Source: Hymenobacter sediminicola
GTDB lineage: Bacteria > Bacteroidota > Bacteroidia > Cytophagales > Hymenobacteraceae
Direction: 5' to 3'
NCBI RefSeq assembly: GCF_014250515.1
Contig: NZ_CP060202.1
Span: forward strand, 1,299,001-1,363,000
Length of the DNA stretch: 64,000 bases
Of this stretch, positions 1 to 10,100 are shown in pieces; position 1 is the first letter of the stretch; every line of letters begins with the position of its first letter. Made by a program: the position numbers and the translations under genes. The notes beneath the pieces are model-generated. The model made no database searches and was not told the origin of the DNA. It worked only from the letters and a program-made list of their open reading frames with translations.

Positions 1-34
1 TTTGAACCACTAGTTTCGTCTTACCCCGCACTTT

Positions 35-811
35 ATGTCCACCATTTCCACGACGCAGCCTCTCACCTCTGTCGATGCCGCTGACCGGCCGCGTAGCGGC
101 AACTGGGACGGAGGCAATGAGCCCTTCAAGGCCAGCTACGGCAAGCTGATGATGTGGTTCTTCCTGTTGTCGGACGCCTTCACGTTCGCCGCCTTCCTGA
201 CCACGTACGGCCTGATCCGTCACCGTTATCCAGCTTTTGATGCTGCTGCCGGCAAAGTATTCGAGTTTTCGACGGCTTACTGGCCCGTTCCGGATAAAGT
301 GTTTGACGGTTTCCCGGGCTTGCACGGACAGAGCGTACCGCTGGGCTTTGTGGCCTTGATGACGATGATTCTCATCTTCAGCTCCGTGACGATGGTACTG
401 GCCGTAGAGGCTGGCCACCGCATGGACAAGAAGGATGTGCAGAAATGGCTGCTCTGGACGATTCTGTTCGGTGCTACTTTCCTTGGCTCGCAGGCTTGGG
501 AGTGGAGCCACTTTATCCATGGTACTCAGGAAGGAACCAAGATGTTGGACGGTACTACCGTTTATGGCGCCAATTTGGCTGTCAACCAGTACGGCCCGGT
601 TCTTTTCGCTGACCTGTTCTTCTTTATTACGGGTTTCCACGGCACACACGTATTCTCCGGCGTCTGCTTGCTGGTCTGGTCTTTCATTGCTACTACCAAC
701 GGCACGTTCGAGAAGCGCGGCCACTATGAGATGGTAGAGAAAATTGGCCTGTACTGGCACTTTGTAGACCTTGTATGGGTGTTCGTTTTCACCTTCTTCT
801 ACCTCGTATAA
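35..811 (+). CDS. Cytochrome c oxidase subunit III
   Basis: This is subunit III of a haem-copper (aa3/caa3-type) terminal oxidase, a multi-span inner-membrane protein that supports the catalytic subunit I. The 258-residue product has the family's run of hydrophobic segments. It also has a tryptophan/glutamate-rich helix (QAWEWSHF, about residue 153) and the typical C-terminal YWHFVDLVW block before a last helix. The next genes are subunit IV, SCO1 and DUF420, so the window opens inside a respiratory oxidase operon whose subunits I and II should lie upstream. The ATG at 35 follows a short spacer with no Shine-Dalgarno sequence, as is normal in Bacteroidota. The family call is firm. Whether a second subunit III paralogue lies upstream cannot be seen. 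Confidence 0.95.
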   Translation: MSTISTTQPLTSVDAADRPRSGNWDGGNEPFKASYGKLMMWFFLLSDAFTFAAFLTTYGLIRHRYPAFDAAAGKVFEFSTAYWPVPDKVFDGFPGLHGQSVPLGFVALMTMILIFSSVTMVLAVEAGHRMDKKDVQKWLLWTILFGATFLGSQAWEWSHFIHGTQEGTKMLDGTTVYGANLAVNQYGPVLFADLFFFITGFHGTHVFSGVCLLVWSFIATTNGTFEKRGHYEMVEKIGLYWHFVDLVWVFVFTFFYLV

Positions 812-889
812 TTCCACGGGTAGCGGACTAGGTAAGCGCGGCTGGCTAAGCCGTTGTTTTATCTCCGCTCCTCAGTTACTTCCTGCACC

Positions 890-1231
890 ATGGCTAATCA
901 CGTAGGCACCGAGCATACAACACATACCGGCGAGATTCCAAAACCGAATACCGGCTGGATCTGGAAAACCTTCTTTGTTCTGGTAGGTATTACGGCCCTC
1001 GAATTTGTGTTCGTATTCCTGATGGATCCGGGCACGCTTCGTAATTCTATCTTCATTGTTCTCACGATTTTCAAAGCCTTCTTTATCGTGGCTGAATTCA
1101 TGCACTTGAAGCATGAAGTGAAATCGTTGATCTGGACGATCCTCATTCCGATGGCACTGCTGGTGTGGCTGCTTATCGCCCTGATTACCGAGGGTTCTTA
1201 CCAGAACTCGTTCTGGAACGTATTCAACTAA
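890..1231 (+). CDS. Cytochrome c oxidase subunit IV (caa3-type)
   Basis: This small inner-membrane accessory subunit of a caa3-type oxidase has 113 residues. It has three hydrophobic stretches and the block FMHLKHE just before the second half, which is typical of prokaryotic subunit IV. An earlier TTG at 854 is possible, but the ATG at 890 gives the usual short soluble N-terminus (MANHVGTEHTTHTGEIPKPN). The gene sits about 80 bases after subunit III and 4 bases before the SCO1 gene, so co-transcription is likely. The N-terminus is rich in histidine and threonine, which is common in this family in Bacteroidota. Confidence 0.9.
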   Translation: MANHVGTEHTTHTGEIPKPNTGWIWKTFFVLVGITALEFVFVFLMDPGTLRNSIFIVLTIFKAFFIVAEFMHLKHEVKSLIWTILIPMALLVWLLIALITEGSYQNSFWNVFN

Positions 1232-1235
1232 CTGC

Positions 1236-1898
1236 ATGAGGCCCAAACACGTCCTGTTGTTGGGCCTCATTCTGTTGGTCCCGGTGCTGGCTTTCGTGTT
1301 TCTGTACACTTTCGGCACCAACCGTTACGCGCTGCCCACTTTCCTGCCCGACCGTGTCGATTCGACACTGGTGGAAGGAAAGTGGCGGCGCGATACTGTT
1401 TTTCACCAGTTGGCTGATTTTCGGTTTGCTTCACAGTCGGGCCGAGAGATTACGCAGCAGGATGTGGGCGGCGGTGTGTATGTCGCAAACTTCTTCTTCG
1501 CCACCTGCCCCGGTGCCTGCCCCCGCATGAATAGCCAGATGGCCCGGGTACAGGAAAAATTCCGGCACGAGCCGCGCGTGAAACTGGTATCCTATACCGT
1601 TGATCCGGCCCACGACTCCGTAGCGGTGTTGGAACGCTATGCCGAGCAATATGGCGCAATTGCCGGCAAATGGTTCTTCCTGACCGGTGACAAAACCGCA
1701 TTGTATCGGTTAGCTACGGAAGAGTTTCGACTCGATGCTCCCAGTGGGGCCGGACCAGGCATAGTGCATAGCCAGAATCTGTACCTCGTAGACCGGGAAC
1801 ATCGTGTGCGAGGCATCTATGACGGAATGAAACCCAAAGACGTTGAACGTCTGATGACGGAAATCAACGTGCTGTTGTACACCTATGAACACGAATAG
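1236..1898 (+). CDS. SCO1/SenC family copper chaperone
   Basis: SCO proteins are membrane-anchored thioredoxin-fold proteins that deliver copper to the CuA site of cytochrome oxidase subunit II. The 220-residue product has an N-terminal anchor (about residues 5-27). The metal-binding CPGAC motif (Cys91, Cys95) lies in a thioredoxin-like fold, and the third ligand histidine follows in IVHSQ (His178). All three copper ligands are present. The ATG lies 4 bases after subunit IV. The 3' end overlaps the DUF420 gene by 14 bases, which suggests translational coupling within the oxidase operon. Confidence 0.93.
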   Translation: MRPKHVLLLGLILLVPVLAFVFLYTFGTNRYALPTFLPDRVDSTLVEGKWRRDTVFHQLADFRFASQSGREITQQDVGGGVYVANFFFATCPGACPRMNSQMARVQEKFRHEPRVKLVSYTVDPAHDSVAVLERYAEQYGAIAGKWFFLTGDKTALYRLATEEFRLDAPSGAGPGIVHSQNLYLVDREHRVRGIYDGMKPKDVERLMTEINVLLYTYEHE

Positions 1899-2436
1899 TC
1901 CTGCCTCTATCCCTGGTAGCACCAAATACAAAGTACTGGCGGCTGTGCTGGGCGCAGTTATTCCCATTGCGGTAGCTGTTCTGTACTATTTCCCCAATGT
2001 GTTCCGGATTGAAGGAGCACAGGTGAAGGCTTTGCCGGCCGTAAATGCCGTGCTCAACTCGCTGACAGCTGTATTGCTGATGGCTGGCTACTACTTCATC
2101 CGGCGCAAAGATGTGGCCAAGCACCGCGCCATGATGGGCTCTGCTTTCCTGATGGGGTCTCTGTTTTTGGTATCCTATGTGGCCTACCACTCACAGGTTC
2201 CCAGTACGAAGTTTGGTGGCGAAGGTCTAATCAAGACGATTTACTACTTCATCCTGATTACGCACATTCTGCTGGCTGCCGTAACGGTGGCATTGGTGCT
2301 GTTTACGCTTTACTTCGCACTTACTGAGCAGTTTCAGAAGCACCGCCGTATTGCTCGCTGGACGTATCCTATCTGGCTTTACGTGTCAGTTACGGGCGTT
2401 ATCGTGTATTTCATGATTTCACCCTACTACACCTAA
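1885..2436 (+). CDS. DUF420 domain membrane protein
   Basis: The 183-residue protein has five predicted membrane helices and ends in a VTGVIVYFMISPYY block that matches the DUF420 (YozB-like) family. It keeps membrane-facing histidines (KHRAMM, AYHSQ, THILLA, KHRRIARWTYP), which suggests a haem- or copper-linked role. Members of this family are usually found beside SCO1 and oxidase subunits and are thought to help oxidase assembly or haem handling. Its exact activity is unproven. The start overlaps the end of the SCO1 gene in another frame, which supports operon membership. Confidence 0.88.
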   Translation: MNTNSPASIPGSTKYKVLAAVLGAVIPIAVAVLYYFPNVFRIEGAQVKALPAVNAVLNSLTAVLLMAGYYFIRRKDVAKHRAMMGSAFLMGSLFLVSYVAYHSQVPSTKFGGEGLIKTIYYFILITHILLAAVTVALVLFTLYFALTEQFQKHRRIARWTYPIWLYVSVTGVIVYFMISPYYT

Positions 2437-2532
2437 GCAGCTAAGTGGTGCAGGAAATAGGAGCGGGGTAGGAAGCCCCCGTTTATTGAGAGAATGCGCA
2501 AACCATTCGTGTTCAAACGGAGTTGAAGAAAT

Positions 2533-2790
2533 ATGAAAAAGGTTGTGTTGACTGCGCTGTTTGCCCTTGTTCTGGGTATTCTGTTTAGCCTGTCGCCTCG
2601 CACGGCGGCGGCGCAATGCACTATGTGCAAAACCCAGGTAGAATCGGCTCGCTCAGAGAAAGATGGCTACGATTTCTCGGGCCTGAATAAAGGTATTCTG
2701 TATATGGCTGCTATTCCCTACCTGCTGGTAGGAGCGGTAGGCTACTTCTGGTACCGCAACACCAAAGCGAAGAAGCTGGCGCGCAAGTAA
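2533..2790 (+). CDS. Small CxxC membrane protein in the oxidase cluster
   Basis: This 85-residue protein has no recognised function. It has a signal or anchor segment (residues 2-27, ending AAAQ), then a CTMC pair directly after it, a short polar stretch (VESARSEKDGYDFSGLN), a second membrane helix (about 55-76) and a lysine/arginine-rich tail. The CxxC would face the periplasm if the first segment is cleaved or inserted N-in. Its stop codon overlaps the start of the DUF983 gene (TAATG), so the two are probably translated together. The position after SCO1 and DUF420 suggests a metal or redox role in oxidase biogenesis, but this is inference from context. Confidence 0.8.
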   Translation: MKKVVLTALFALVLGILFSLSPRTAAAQCTMCKTQVESARSEKDGYDFSGLNKGILYMAAIPYLLVGAVGYFWYRNTKAKKLARK

Positions 2791-3209
2791 TGGCCGCCTC
2801 CCGGTCGGTGCTGGCTATGCTGGCTCAGAAGTGTCCCCGTTGCCATCGGGGCCCGCTGTTTCGGTATTCTGCCCTGCACCTCACCAAGTTCGATGCTATG
2901 TATGAAAGCTGTCCGGTGTGCGGGCAGCATTACGAGCCGGAAGTGGGTTTCTACTGGGGCGCCATGTACATCAGCTACGGCTTTTCCACGGCTATAGTCT
3001 TCCTGACAGGAATTCTGCTGTTCTACTTGGCCCACGATCCACCGGTCTGGGTGTATATCACGAGTGTGGCGGCTGTGGTAGTGGCTCTCACACCATTGTT
3101 ATTCCGTTACGCGCGGGTTGTGATGCTGTATTTATTCGGCGGAATCACCTACGACCCGCACTTGGCCGCTACGCTTCCTCACCACAGCATAGAGAAGTTC
3201 GATAACTAG
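2790..3209 (+). CDS. DUF983 domain protein (zinc-ribbon membrane protein)
   Basis: The 139-residue protein starts with a cytosolic zinc ribbon made of two CxxC pairs (KCPRC and SCPVC, about residues 11-14 and 35-38). A glutamate-containing block (YEPEVGFYWGAMYISYG) and two to three membrane helices follow. This is the layout of the DUF983 family, which is often encoded near cytochrome oxidase genes. Its ATG shares the A of the upstream TAA stop codon. A strong intrinsic terminator begins 2 bases after its stop, so it appears to be the last gene of the oxidase operon. Confidence 0.88.
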   Translation: MAASRSVLAMLAQKCPRCHRGPLFRYSALHLTKFDAMYESCPVCGQHYEPEVGFYWGAMYISYGFSTAIVFLTGILLFYLAHDPPVWVYITSVAAVVVALTPLLFRYARVVMLYLFGGITYDPHLAATLPHHSIEKFDN

Positions 3210-3210
3210 G

Positions 3211-3236
3211 AAATGCCGCCAATTGGCGGCATTTTT
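3211..3236 (+). terminator. Intrinsic terminator of the oxidase operon
   Basis: A perfect 10-bp stem (AAATGCCGCC pairing with GGCGGCATTT) around a 4-base AATT loop runs into a T-rich tail. It starts 2 bases after the DUF983 stop codon and should end the respiratory operon. It also covers the earliest possible start codon (TTG 3223) of the kinase gene that follows, which argues that the kinase starts further downstream. Confidence 0.9.
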
Positions 3237-3288
3237 GTTGGGTACTGGTTCCTACGGGGCCGCGTGGTGTCGTTCAAATTCATTCCTG

Positions 3289-6200
3289 TTGAAGTTAGCC
3301 CGCTTTCTACCACCAGTATTGCTGCTGGCTGCTCTTCTATGCTTTGCGGGAGCTTACCTGAGCAACCGTTATGGTCAGACGCCCGGCCTACTGTTGCGTA
3401 CCGACGCGAACCGGCTACAAAAGCTGCTAACTAATGCCGAACTGACTGCCGAGCAGGAAGCCACTGAAATAACAGCGGAGGCGCAGCGGGGTGAATTGAA
3501 TTTTGGCAGACTAGTCAGCCAAACGACATATCCCTGCTTTGTATACCGCAACGGGCAGCTACTCTATTGGTCAGACCACACTACCCGTCCCGAGCCGGAA
3601 CACGTTGGGCAGCCCTTCACGGAGAAGCTGGTGACCATGCAGTTTGGGCACTACATTGCTCTGCGGCATGCGGCTGGGCCTTATGTCGTGCTAACCTATG
3701 TGCCGTTGGAAAAAGGCTATGGTATCAGTAACCGTTACCTGCGCGACGGCTCAGAGAAGGCACTATTCCGGGGCCTGAATGTACGGCTGGTAACCAGCGG
3801 GCAACGTGCCGGGTTGCCTAAGCTATACTCTGACGAAGGCAATTACCTGTTTTCGCTGGAAAGCCTGCAACTCAATCCGGCTACCGGCAAGTATCTGCCA
3901 ATGGCCCTGATGCTGCTTGGGTTTGGCTTTTATCTAGGGTGCTGGCTGCTCTGGGCGCGGCAATTAGCCCGAGCCAACAGGGTGCTGGCAGGCGCAGCAA
4001 TACTTCTACTGCCGCTGGTGCTATTGCGGGCAGTGCTGCTGCACTTTGGCTTGCCGTTCTCTTTTATCGAATTGCCGCTTTTCGATCCGCGAGTGTATGC
4101 GGCCTCATGGCTTTCACCTTCTCTTGGTGACTTGCTCATCAACGCTCTGTTGCTGGCCGTGGGGGCCTACTACGTGCAGCGGTTGTTCCGGCGCTACAAT
4201 CCTACACGATGGGTGGAGCGGCTGCAGAACTCGGGGCAGCGCACTGGGGTAGCCACGGTGGCAGGCGTGCTGTTTTTTTGGCTGCTGGAGCTACTGTTTC
4301 AGTTCTACTCCAATAGCTTCAACAACTCCCAGATCATTCTCGATATCACCCAAGATATTTCGGTATCGGGGTTTAAGCTATTGTTGTGCCTCGCTATTGT
4401 GCTGCACACGGGCTCCTACCTGGTGGGGTTTTATATGCTGGCGCAGCTGTTCAGCGCGGCGGTGCGGCCGGAAACCAAGCGGGGTAGCATCTTTGGGCTG
4501 GGCCTGAGTGCCCTGCTTTTCCTGCCGATTGGTATTGCGCTGGGCCAGGTGCATGTGCTGCTGGTGGGTATTACACTGTGGTTTCTGCTGCTGCTGCGCC
4601 TGATGGGGCTGCGGCGCGTGGCAGCAGTGGTGCCGTATCAAGTATACTTGTTCATTTTCCTGATGCTGGGTATCAGCTCGGCGGTTGGGGCGCTGGCCTT
4701 GTTCGAGCACTTCGACCGGCAGCTGGTCATCAACAAGCAGACTCTTGCCGGAAACCTGCTCGTGGACAACGACCTGCAAGGAGAATTTCTGCTGACGGAA
4801 CGTACCCGTGAAATGGCGGCCGATCCGCTCATCCGGACGCTACTGGCCAGCCCGTTTGCCAGCTCGGAAGTGGTGCGCCAGAAGATAGTCAAGCACTACC
4901 TGCGCGACTATTTTGACAAGTATGAAATAACAGTTTCGCTTTTCGACCCGGCCGGTCGCCCTTTGGGCGCCGGGCTAGGGGCCGAATCGTTGTCGGAGGC
5001 GCGCAGCCGGCTGCTGAAGAATGCTACTCGCACCGATCAGCTCAACCTGTTTTTGGTGCGCGGCAGCAACTCGTTCAGCACCCGCCGCTACGTCGATTTT
5101 GTGGCCGTGCCGGCTCCAACCAATGGGTCTAGTACCGTGCTGCTGGAGCTCACACTAAAAAAGCTGACCACGTACAGCGTAGTGCCCGAGCTGCTCGTCG
5201 ACCAGAAGTTCTTTCAGCCTGGCCTGGGGGCTGAGTTGAGCTATGCGGGTTTCGAAAAGGACCGGCTGGTGTACAATGAAGGAGACTTCGACTACGTGAA
5301 CCGCCTGCTGCCGCACCAGTACAACGACCCGCGCCTCTACCGTACCGGGTTGGTGGCGGGCCGCTACCACCATCTGGCCGTGCGCGACGAAGCCCAGCAC
5401 CGCACGGTGGTCGTGACGACGGACAACTACAGCTTCACCGATTGGTTGGCCAATTTCTCGTTCCTGTTTCTGCTGCACACGTTTTTCTGGCTGCTCAGCA
5501 TTGGGCTGTACTTGCTGGTGCGCGGCGAGTATCTGGAGATATTCCGCACCAACTTCAGCACCAAAATTCAGCTCTTCCTCAACTTCGGCATTCTGGTGCC
5601 GCTGGTGATTGTGAGTATTGCGACGGCCAGCCAGGTTACGTCGTCGTACAAGCGCGACCTGCGCCGCACCTATGAGCGGCGCGGCCGGGCCGTGCAGGAA
5701 AACCTGCTGCAAAACCGCGCCCTGCTCACTGACTCCATGGGCCGCGCCGCGCTGTTCGACCTGGCCGATAACGTGTCCTCGCTCACCGAAACCGACCTCA
5801 ACCTCTACGATGCCAGCGGCGAACTGCTGGTCAGCAGCCAGCCTATCATTTTCGAGTCGGGGTTGCTGGGTACCCTGATGAACCCGCAGGCTGTAGCAGC
5901 GCTGAAGGAACGCACGCAGCCGCGCGTACTGCTAACTGAGCGGGCCGGCTCGCTCTCGTTCAATGCGCTGTACCTGCCGTTGCGCGCCCCGGAGGAAGAG
6001 GCCGGACAGGCGGGCCGGGTGCTGGGGTACGTGGGTATTCCGTTCTTCGATTCAGAGAAAGAGCTGGACAACAAGCTTATCGAGTTGATTTCGACCCTGG
6101 TGAACATCTTCACGGTGATGTTCATCTTCTTCCTGATTCTCACCTTCGTGGCCTCTCGGGTGCTGACCGATCCGCTGAAGCTGCTCACCGAAAAGCTCAA

Positions 6201-7014
6201 GCAAACTACCCTCACGGGCCAGAATGAAATGCTCGACTATCAGTCGAATGACGAAATCGGGCTGTTGGTGCGCGAGTACAATGCCATGCTGCTGAAGCTG
6301 GAGGAGAGCAAGCAGGAGCTGGCGGCGCAGGAGAAAGAAGCCGCTTGGCGCGAAATGGCCCGGCAGGTGGCCCACGAAATCAAGAACCCGCTGACACCGA
6401 TGAAGCTGAGCCTGCAGTTTCTGCAGCGCGCCATCCAGGACAACCGCCCCAACATTCAGGAGCTGATTGGCAAAGTATCGCAGACACTTATCACCCAGAT
6501 TGACGTGCTGACCGACATTGCCACCTCGTTCAGCAACTTCACCAACCTGCCCGCCATGCGCCCCGAGCGGCTGAACTTGGCTTCGGTACTACGCCGCTGT
6601 GTGGAGCTGCACCAGGGCAGCCGCCAAGACGCCCGCATTCAGCTGCAGCTGCCAGCGGAAGAAACGCCCGCTACCGTCTTTGCCGACGAAAGCCTGTTGG
6701 TGCGCACCTTCAATAACCTGCTCATCAATGCGCTGCAGTCGGTGCCGGACGGCCGTGGGCCGGAGATTGAGGCGCAGCTGGAAATCCGGCCCGAAGGGCG
6801 GGTGCGTATCAGCATCCAAGACAACGGGTCCGGCATTGCCGAGGAAGTGCGGGAGAAGGTGTTTGTGCCCAACTTCACCACCAAAGCTACCGGCTCTGGT
6901 ATTGGGCTGGCCGTGGCCCGGCGAGGCATCGAAAGTGCCGGCGGCAGCATTTGGTTTGAGACGCAGGAAGGCACTGGAACCACGTTCTACATCGAGTTGC
7001 CGCTGGCCGGATAA
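3289..7014 (+). CDS. Very large membrane sensor histidine kinase
   Basis: This is a transmembrane sensor histidine kinase of about 1240 residues. The N-terminal two thirds hold many hydrophobic helices and extracytoplasmic stretches, with a final membrane helix near residue 950. A HAMP domain follows, then the phosphoacceptor H-box (QVAHEIKNPLTP, histidine codon at 6373-6375). The ATPase N-box (NNLLINALQS), G1 box (DNGSGI) and G2 box (TGSGIGLAVARR) complete the NtrY-like core. The frame stays open back to 3223, but that TTG lies in the terminator loop. The TTG at 3289, giving MKLARFLPP before a membrane helix, is a better guess, and the true start is uncertain. No response regulator is adjacent, so it is an orphan kinase and its signal is unknown. 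Confidence 0.9.
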   Translation: MKLARFLPPVLLLAALLCFAGAYLSNRYGQTPGLLLRTDANRLQKLLTNAELTAEQEATEITAEAQRGELNFGRLVSQTTYPCFVYRNGQLLYWSDHTTRPEPEHVGQPFTEKLVTMQFGHYIALRHAAGPYVVLTYVPLEKGYGISNRYLRDGSEKALFRGLNVRLVTSGQRAGLPKLYSDEGNYLFSLESLQLNPATGKYLPMALMLLGFGFYLGCWLLWARQLARANRVLAGAAILLLPLVLLRAVLLHFGLPFSFIELPLFDPRVYAASWLSPSLGDLLINALLLAVGAYYVQRLFRRYNPTRWVERLQNSGQRTGVATVAGVLFFWLLELLFQFYSNSFNNSQIILDITQDISVSGFKLLLCLAIVLHTGSYLVGFYMLAQLFSAAVRPETKRGSIFGLGLSALLFLPIGIALGQVHVLLVGITLWFLLLLRLMGLRRVAAVVPYQVYLFIFLMLGISSAVGALALFEHFDRQLVINKQTLAGNLLVDNDLQGEFLLTERTREMAADPLIRTLLASPFASSEVVRQKIVKHYLRDYFDKYEITVSLFDPAGRPLGAGLGAESLSEARSRLLKNATRTDQLNLFLVRGSNSFSTRRYVDFVAVPAPTNGSSTVLLELTLKKLTTYSVVPELLVDQKFFQPGLGAELSYAGFEKDRLVYNEGDFDYVNRLLPHQYNDPRLYRTGLVAGRYHHLAVRDEAQHRTVVVTTDNYSFTDWLANFSFLFLLHTFFWLLSIGLYLLVRGEYLEIFRTNFSTKIQLFLNFGILVPLVIVSIATASQVTSSYKRDLRRTYERRGRAVQENLLQNRALLTDSMGRAALFDLADNVSSLTETDLNLYDASGELLVSSQPIIFESGLLGTLMNPQAVAALKERTQPRVLLTERAGSLSFNALYLPLRAPEEEAGQAGRVLGYVGIPFFDSEKELDNKLIELISTLVNIFTVMFIFFLILTFVASRVLTDPLKLLTEKLKQTTLTGQNEMLDYQSNDEIGLLVREYNAMLLKLEESKQELAAQEKEAAWREMARQVAHEIKNPLTPMKLSLQFLQRAIQDNRPNIQELIGKVSQTLITQIDVLTDIATSFSNFTNLPAMRPERLNLASVLRRCVELHQGSRQDARIQLQLPAEETPATVFADESLLVRTFNNLLINALQSVPDGRGPEIEAQLEIRPEGRVRISIQDNGSGIAEEVREKVFVPNFTTKATGSGIGLAVARRGIESAGGSIWFETQEGTGTTFYIELPLAG

Positions 7015-7042
7015 GGCGCGGGAACAAGCCGACGCAGAGCGG

Positions 7043-7050
7043 TACTTTTG
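7043..7050 (+). promoter_or_regulatory. Candidate -7 promoter element for the outer-membrane protein gene
   Basis: TACTTTTG matches the Bacteroidota -7 consensus TAnnTTTG at every fixed position. It lies in the spacer after the kinase gene, 66 bases before the ATG at 7117. No clear TTG -33 element is visible at the usual distance, so this is a moderate call. Confidence 0.45.
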
Positions 7051-7116
7051 GCGGCACGAATTGCGCCGCTTCTTACGTTGTGGAGCCGGGCAACCTTCCG
7101 GGTATAAAGACTTTCA

Positions 7117-10100
7117 ATGATCAGCAGCTTTCCGCACCGCTTCCTGCGCTTTGGCTTGCTGCTGGTGTGTGTGCTGGCGTGGGCCGGAGCGTGGGCGCAG
7201 CAGCGTGCAGAAACCCCGCCCAACACGCGCCGCTGCGTATGGGTGCGCCTCACGCCGGGCCGCGACACCACCGATTTTGCGCTGAACGATACGCTGACCG
7301 TAGTGCCTTCCTCGGTGAGTATACAGGGCCGCGCCGTCAGCTACGACAGCCGCACCGACCGGTACCGGCTGGTGCAGCCGGGCCGCCGCCTGCCCAGCCC
7401 CGAGCCCGGCCAGCCCGACATCATAGTGCCCGGCCTCGATTCGGTGCTGGTGTGCTACCGGGTGCTGCCGCTACGGCTGGCCGCGCCGGTGTTCCGCCGC
7501 CCGCGCCGTTTGCTCGACAGCACCGATTTTCCGCAGCGCCGCTTCGGGCAGGAAGATTTTGCGGTAAAGGAGCAGATTCTGAGCACGCCGGGCATCAACA
7601 AAACCGGCAATCTGGCCCGCGGCATCAGCTTCGGCAACGCGCAGAACGTGTTTGTCAACTCCTCGCTCAACCTGCAGCTCGAAGGCCGCCTTACCGACAA
7701 TATCAACCTGACGGCCGCCATCAGCGACCAAAGCGTGCCGTTCCAGCCCGAAGGCAACACCCAGCAGCTCCAGGAATTCGACCGGATTTACATCACGCTC
7801 ACCAGCCCGCGCTGGAACCTGACGGCCGGCGACGTGGTGCTGCGCAACAAGCCCGACTACTTTCTGCGCTTCTACAAAAACGTGCAGGGCGCGGCCCTGG
7901 AAGTGAACCTGGGCCAGACGCCGGGCGGGCTCAGCGGTTTCACGACCCCGCAGCTCACGCCGCTGCCCAGCTACCCCGGCGTCAATCCGGGCACCTACAC
8001 TACCACTACCATCACCAACGGCGGCCAGCCGCCCACGCAGTCTACCGCGCCGGGCAGCGTGTTGCCGCCCGCGGCGTCGGGCTCCCCGTTTCCGCCGGGT
8101 ACCTCCGGCACTATTTCCTCGGAGGAGAAGGGGCGCTTCGGACCCATCCGCTCATCTACGACGGTGGCGGGCGGCGTGGCCAAGGGCAAGTTTGCCAGCA
8201 TTGATGTGGCGCCCATTGAGAACGTGCAGGGGCCGTACCGGCTGCGCGGGCCTAACGGTGAGCAGTTTATCATCGTGCTGGCCAATTCCGAGCGGGTATA
8301 TCTGGATGGGCGGCTGCTGACGCGTGGCTTCGACAACGACTACGTTATCGACTACAACCAGGCCGAGGTGACGTTTTCGCCCCAGCACCTGATTACCCGC
8401 AACTCGCGCATCAAGATTGATTTCGAGTACTCCGATTTCAACTACGCCCGCTCGCTCTACCACCTGAGCCACTACCAGCAGGTGGGCCGGCTGGCGGTGC
8501 ACGGCAACTTCTACCGCGAAGCCGACAACCCCGACAACTCGCCCAACCTGCTCCTCGACAGCCTCGACCGGGTGGCCCTGCGCGACTTGCCCGGCAACGT
8601 GGCCCAGGCCGCTACGCCCGGCGGCCAGCGTGTGCAGTACACCCGCAACCAGGTGCTCTACAACCGTGAAAACCGCACCGTAAACGGCCTGCCCGTGGAC
8701 GTATTCACGTATCCGCCCGACTCGACGCGGGAGGTTTTCAACGTGCGGTTTACGGACGTGGGAGCCGGCAAAGGCGACTATAACCTGAGCACGACGTACC
8801 CCAGCGCCAATGGCCGGGTGTACGAGTACATTGAGCCCCTGAACGGCGTGCAGCGGGGGCGGTACGCGCCCATCCGGCTGCTGCCCGCGCCGCTGCAGAA
8901 GCAGATTGTGTCGGCCGGGGCCAGCTTTCAGGTGGATTCTACCACGTCGGTGTTCGTGGATCTGGCCGTGTCGGACCTGGATTTGAACCGGTTTTCTCCT
9001 TCTTCCGACAAAGGCCGGGCCATGCGTGTGGGCTACGTGGTGCAGGACCGCCGCCTGCTGGGCCTGGGGTTACTGAAAGACTACCGCTTCCGCAGCGCCC
9101 TTGATTACGAGTACACCAGCCGCGCCTTCGCGCCCGTCGACCGGTTCCGGGACATCGAGTTCGACCGCAACTGGAGCACCACCAGCACCGTGCAGGGCAA
9201 CGCCACCCGCCGCGAAGCCCACGCCGATAACATTCTCAACTTTGCGGTGGGCGCGGCCAAAGACGAAAACAACGCCGTAAACTACCGACTCAGCCGCCGT
9301 TTCCGGTCGGGGGAAGTGAGCGGGCTGCAGCACTGGCTGGACGCGGCCCGCCAGATTGGCGACGTGCAGCTGCGCGGCAGTTTATTTCTGCTCAACTCCA
9401 AGGCCGGCAACAAGGAATCCAGGTGGGCGAGGGGCGAGGCGGCGGCGCGCTACGTGGCCGGGTCCGTGGTGCCGGGCTACGCCTATCGCTTCGACAAAAA
9501 CCGCGTGGCGCTGCCTTCCGGCGACTCCCTCACCTCGGCCAACTACTTCGACGAGCACAACGTGTTCATCCAGAGCCAGGACTCGGCCCGCACCCGTTTC
9601 CGGGCCGACTACACTTACCGCCGCGACCAGACGCCCAACCCGGAGCAGACCGAAATCCGGCAGCGCAGCACCGCCCAGACCTGGCAGGGCACGCTGACTA
9701 CTCGCCTCGGCAAAAACCAGGACCTAGCCGTGCTGGCCACCTACCGCGACCTGGCCGCCCGCGACAGTGCCCGCCAGCGCACCGTGCTAACCAAGCTGGA
9801 CTGGAACGCCAGCTTCCTGCAAAACCAGATTCGGTCGGAGCTGAGCTACTCCGTGGCAACGGGCCGGGAGCTGAAGCGCGACTACTCGTTTATCACGGTG
9901 GCCAACGGGCAGGGCACGCACTACTACGGCGGCGACGCTCCGCCCTTCAACGGCATTCAGGACCGGGACGAGTTTTTCGAGGCGCCCACTTCGGATGCCG
10001 TGTACCGCACTCACATCAAGGTGTATCTGCCCACCGACGACTACCTGATTGCCTACAGCAACCGGTTCAGCTACCGCCTCACTACCAACGCCCCGCGCAC

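Noticed and set aside
1-13. Possible tail of an upstream gene ending in TAG (frame Leu-Asn-His-stop)
   Set aside because: Only four codons are visible, so it cannot be told from chance.
3223-3288. N-terminal extension of the histidine kinase from TTG 3223
   Set aside because: The codon lies inside the loop of the oxidase operon terminator, and the extension is not hydrophobic or family-like.
7080-8204. 374-residue plus-strand open frame overlapping the outer-membrane protein gene
   Set aside because: It is rich in Ala, Arg, Pro and Gly, lacks a signal or domain, and reads the same DNA as a gene with a clear signal peptide in another frame.
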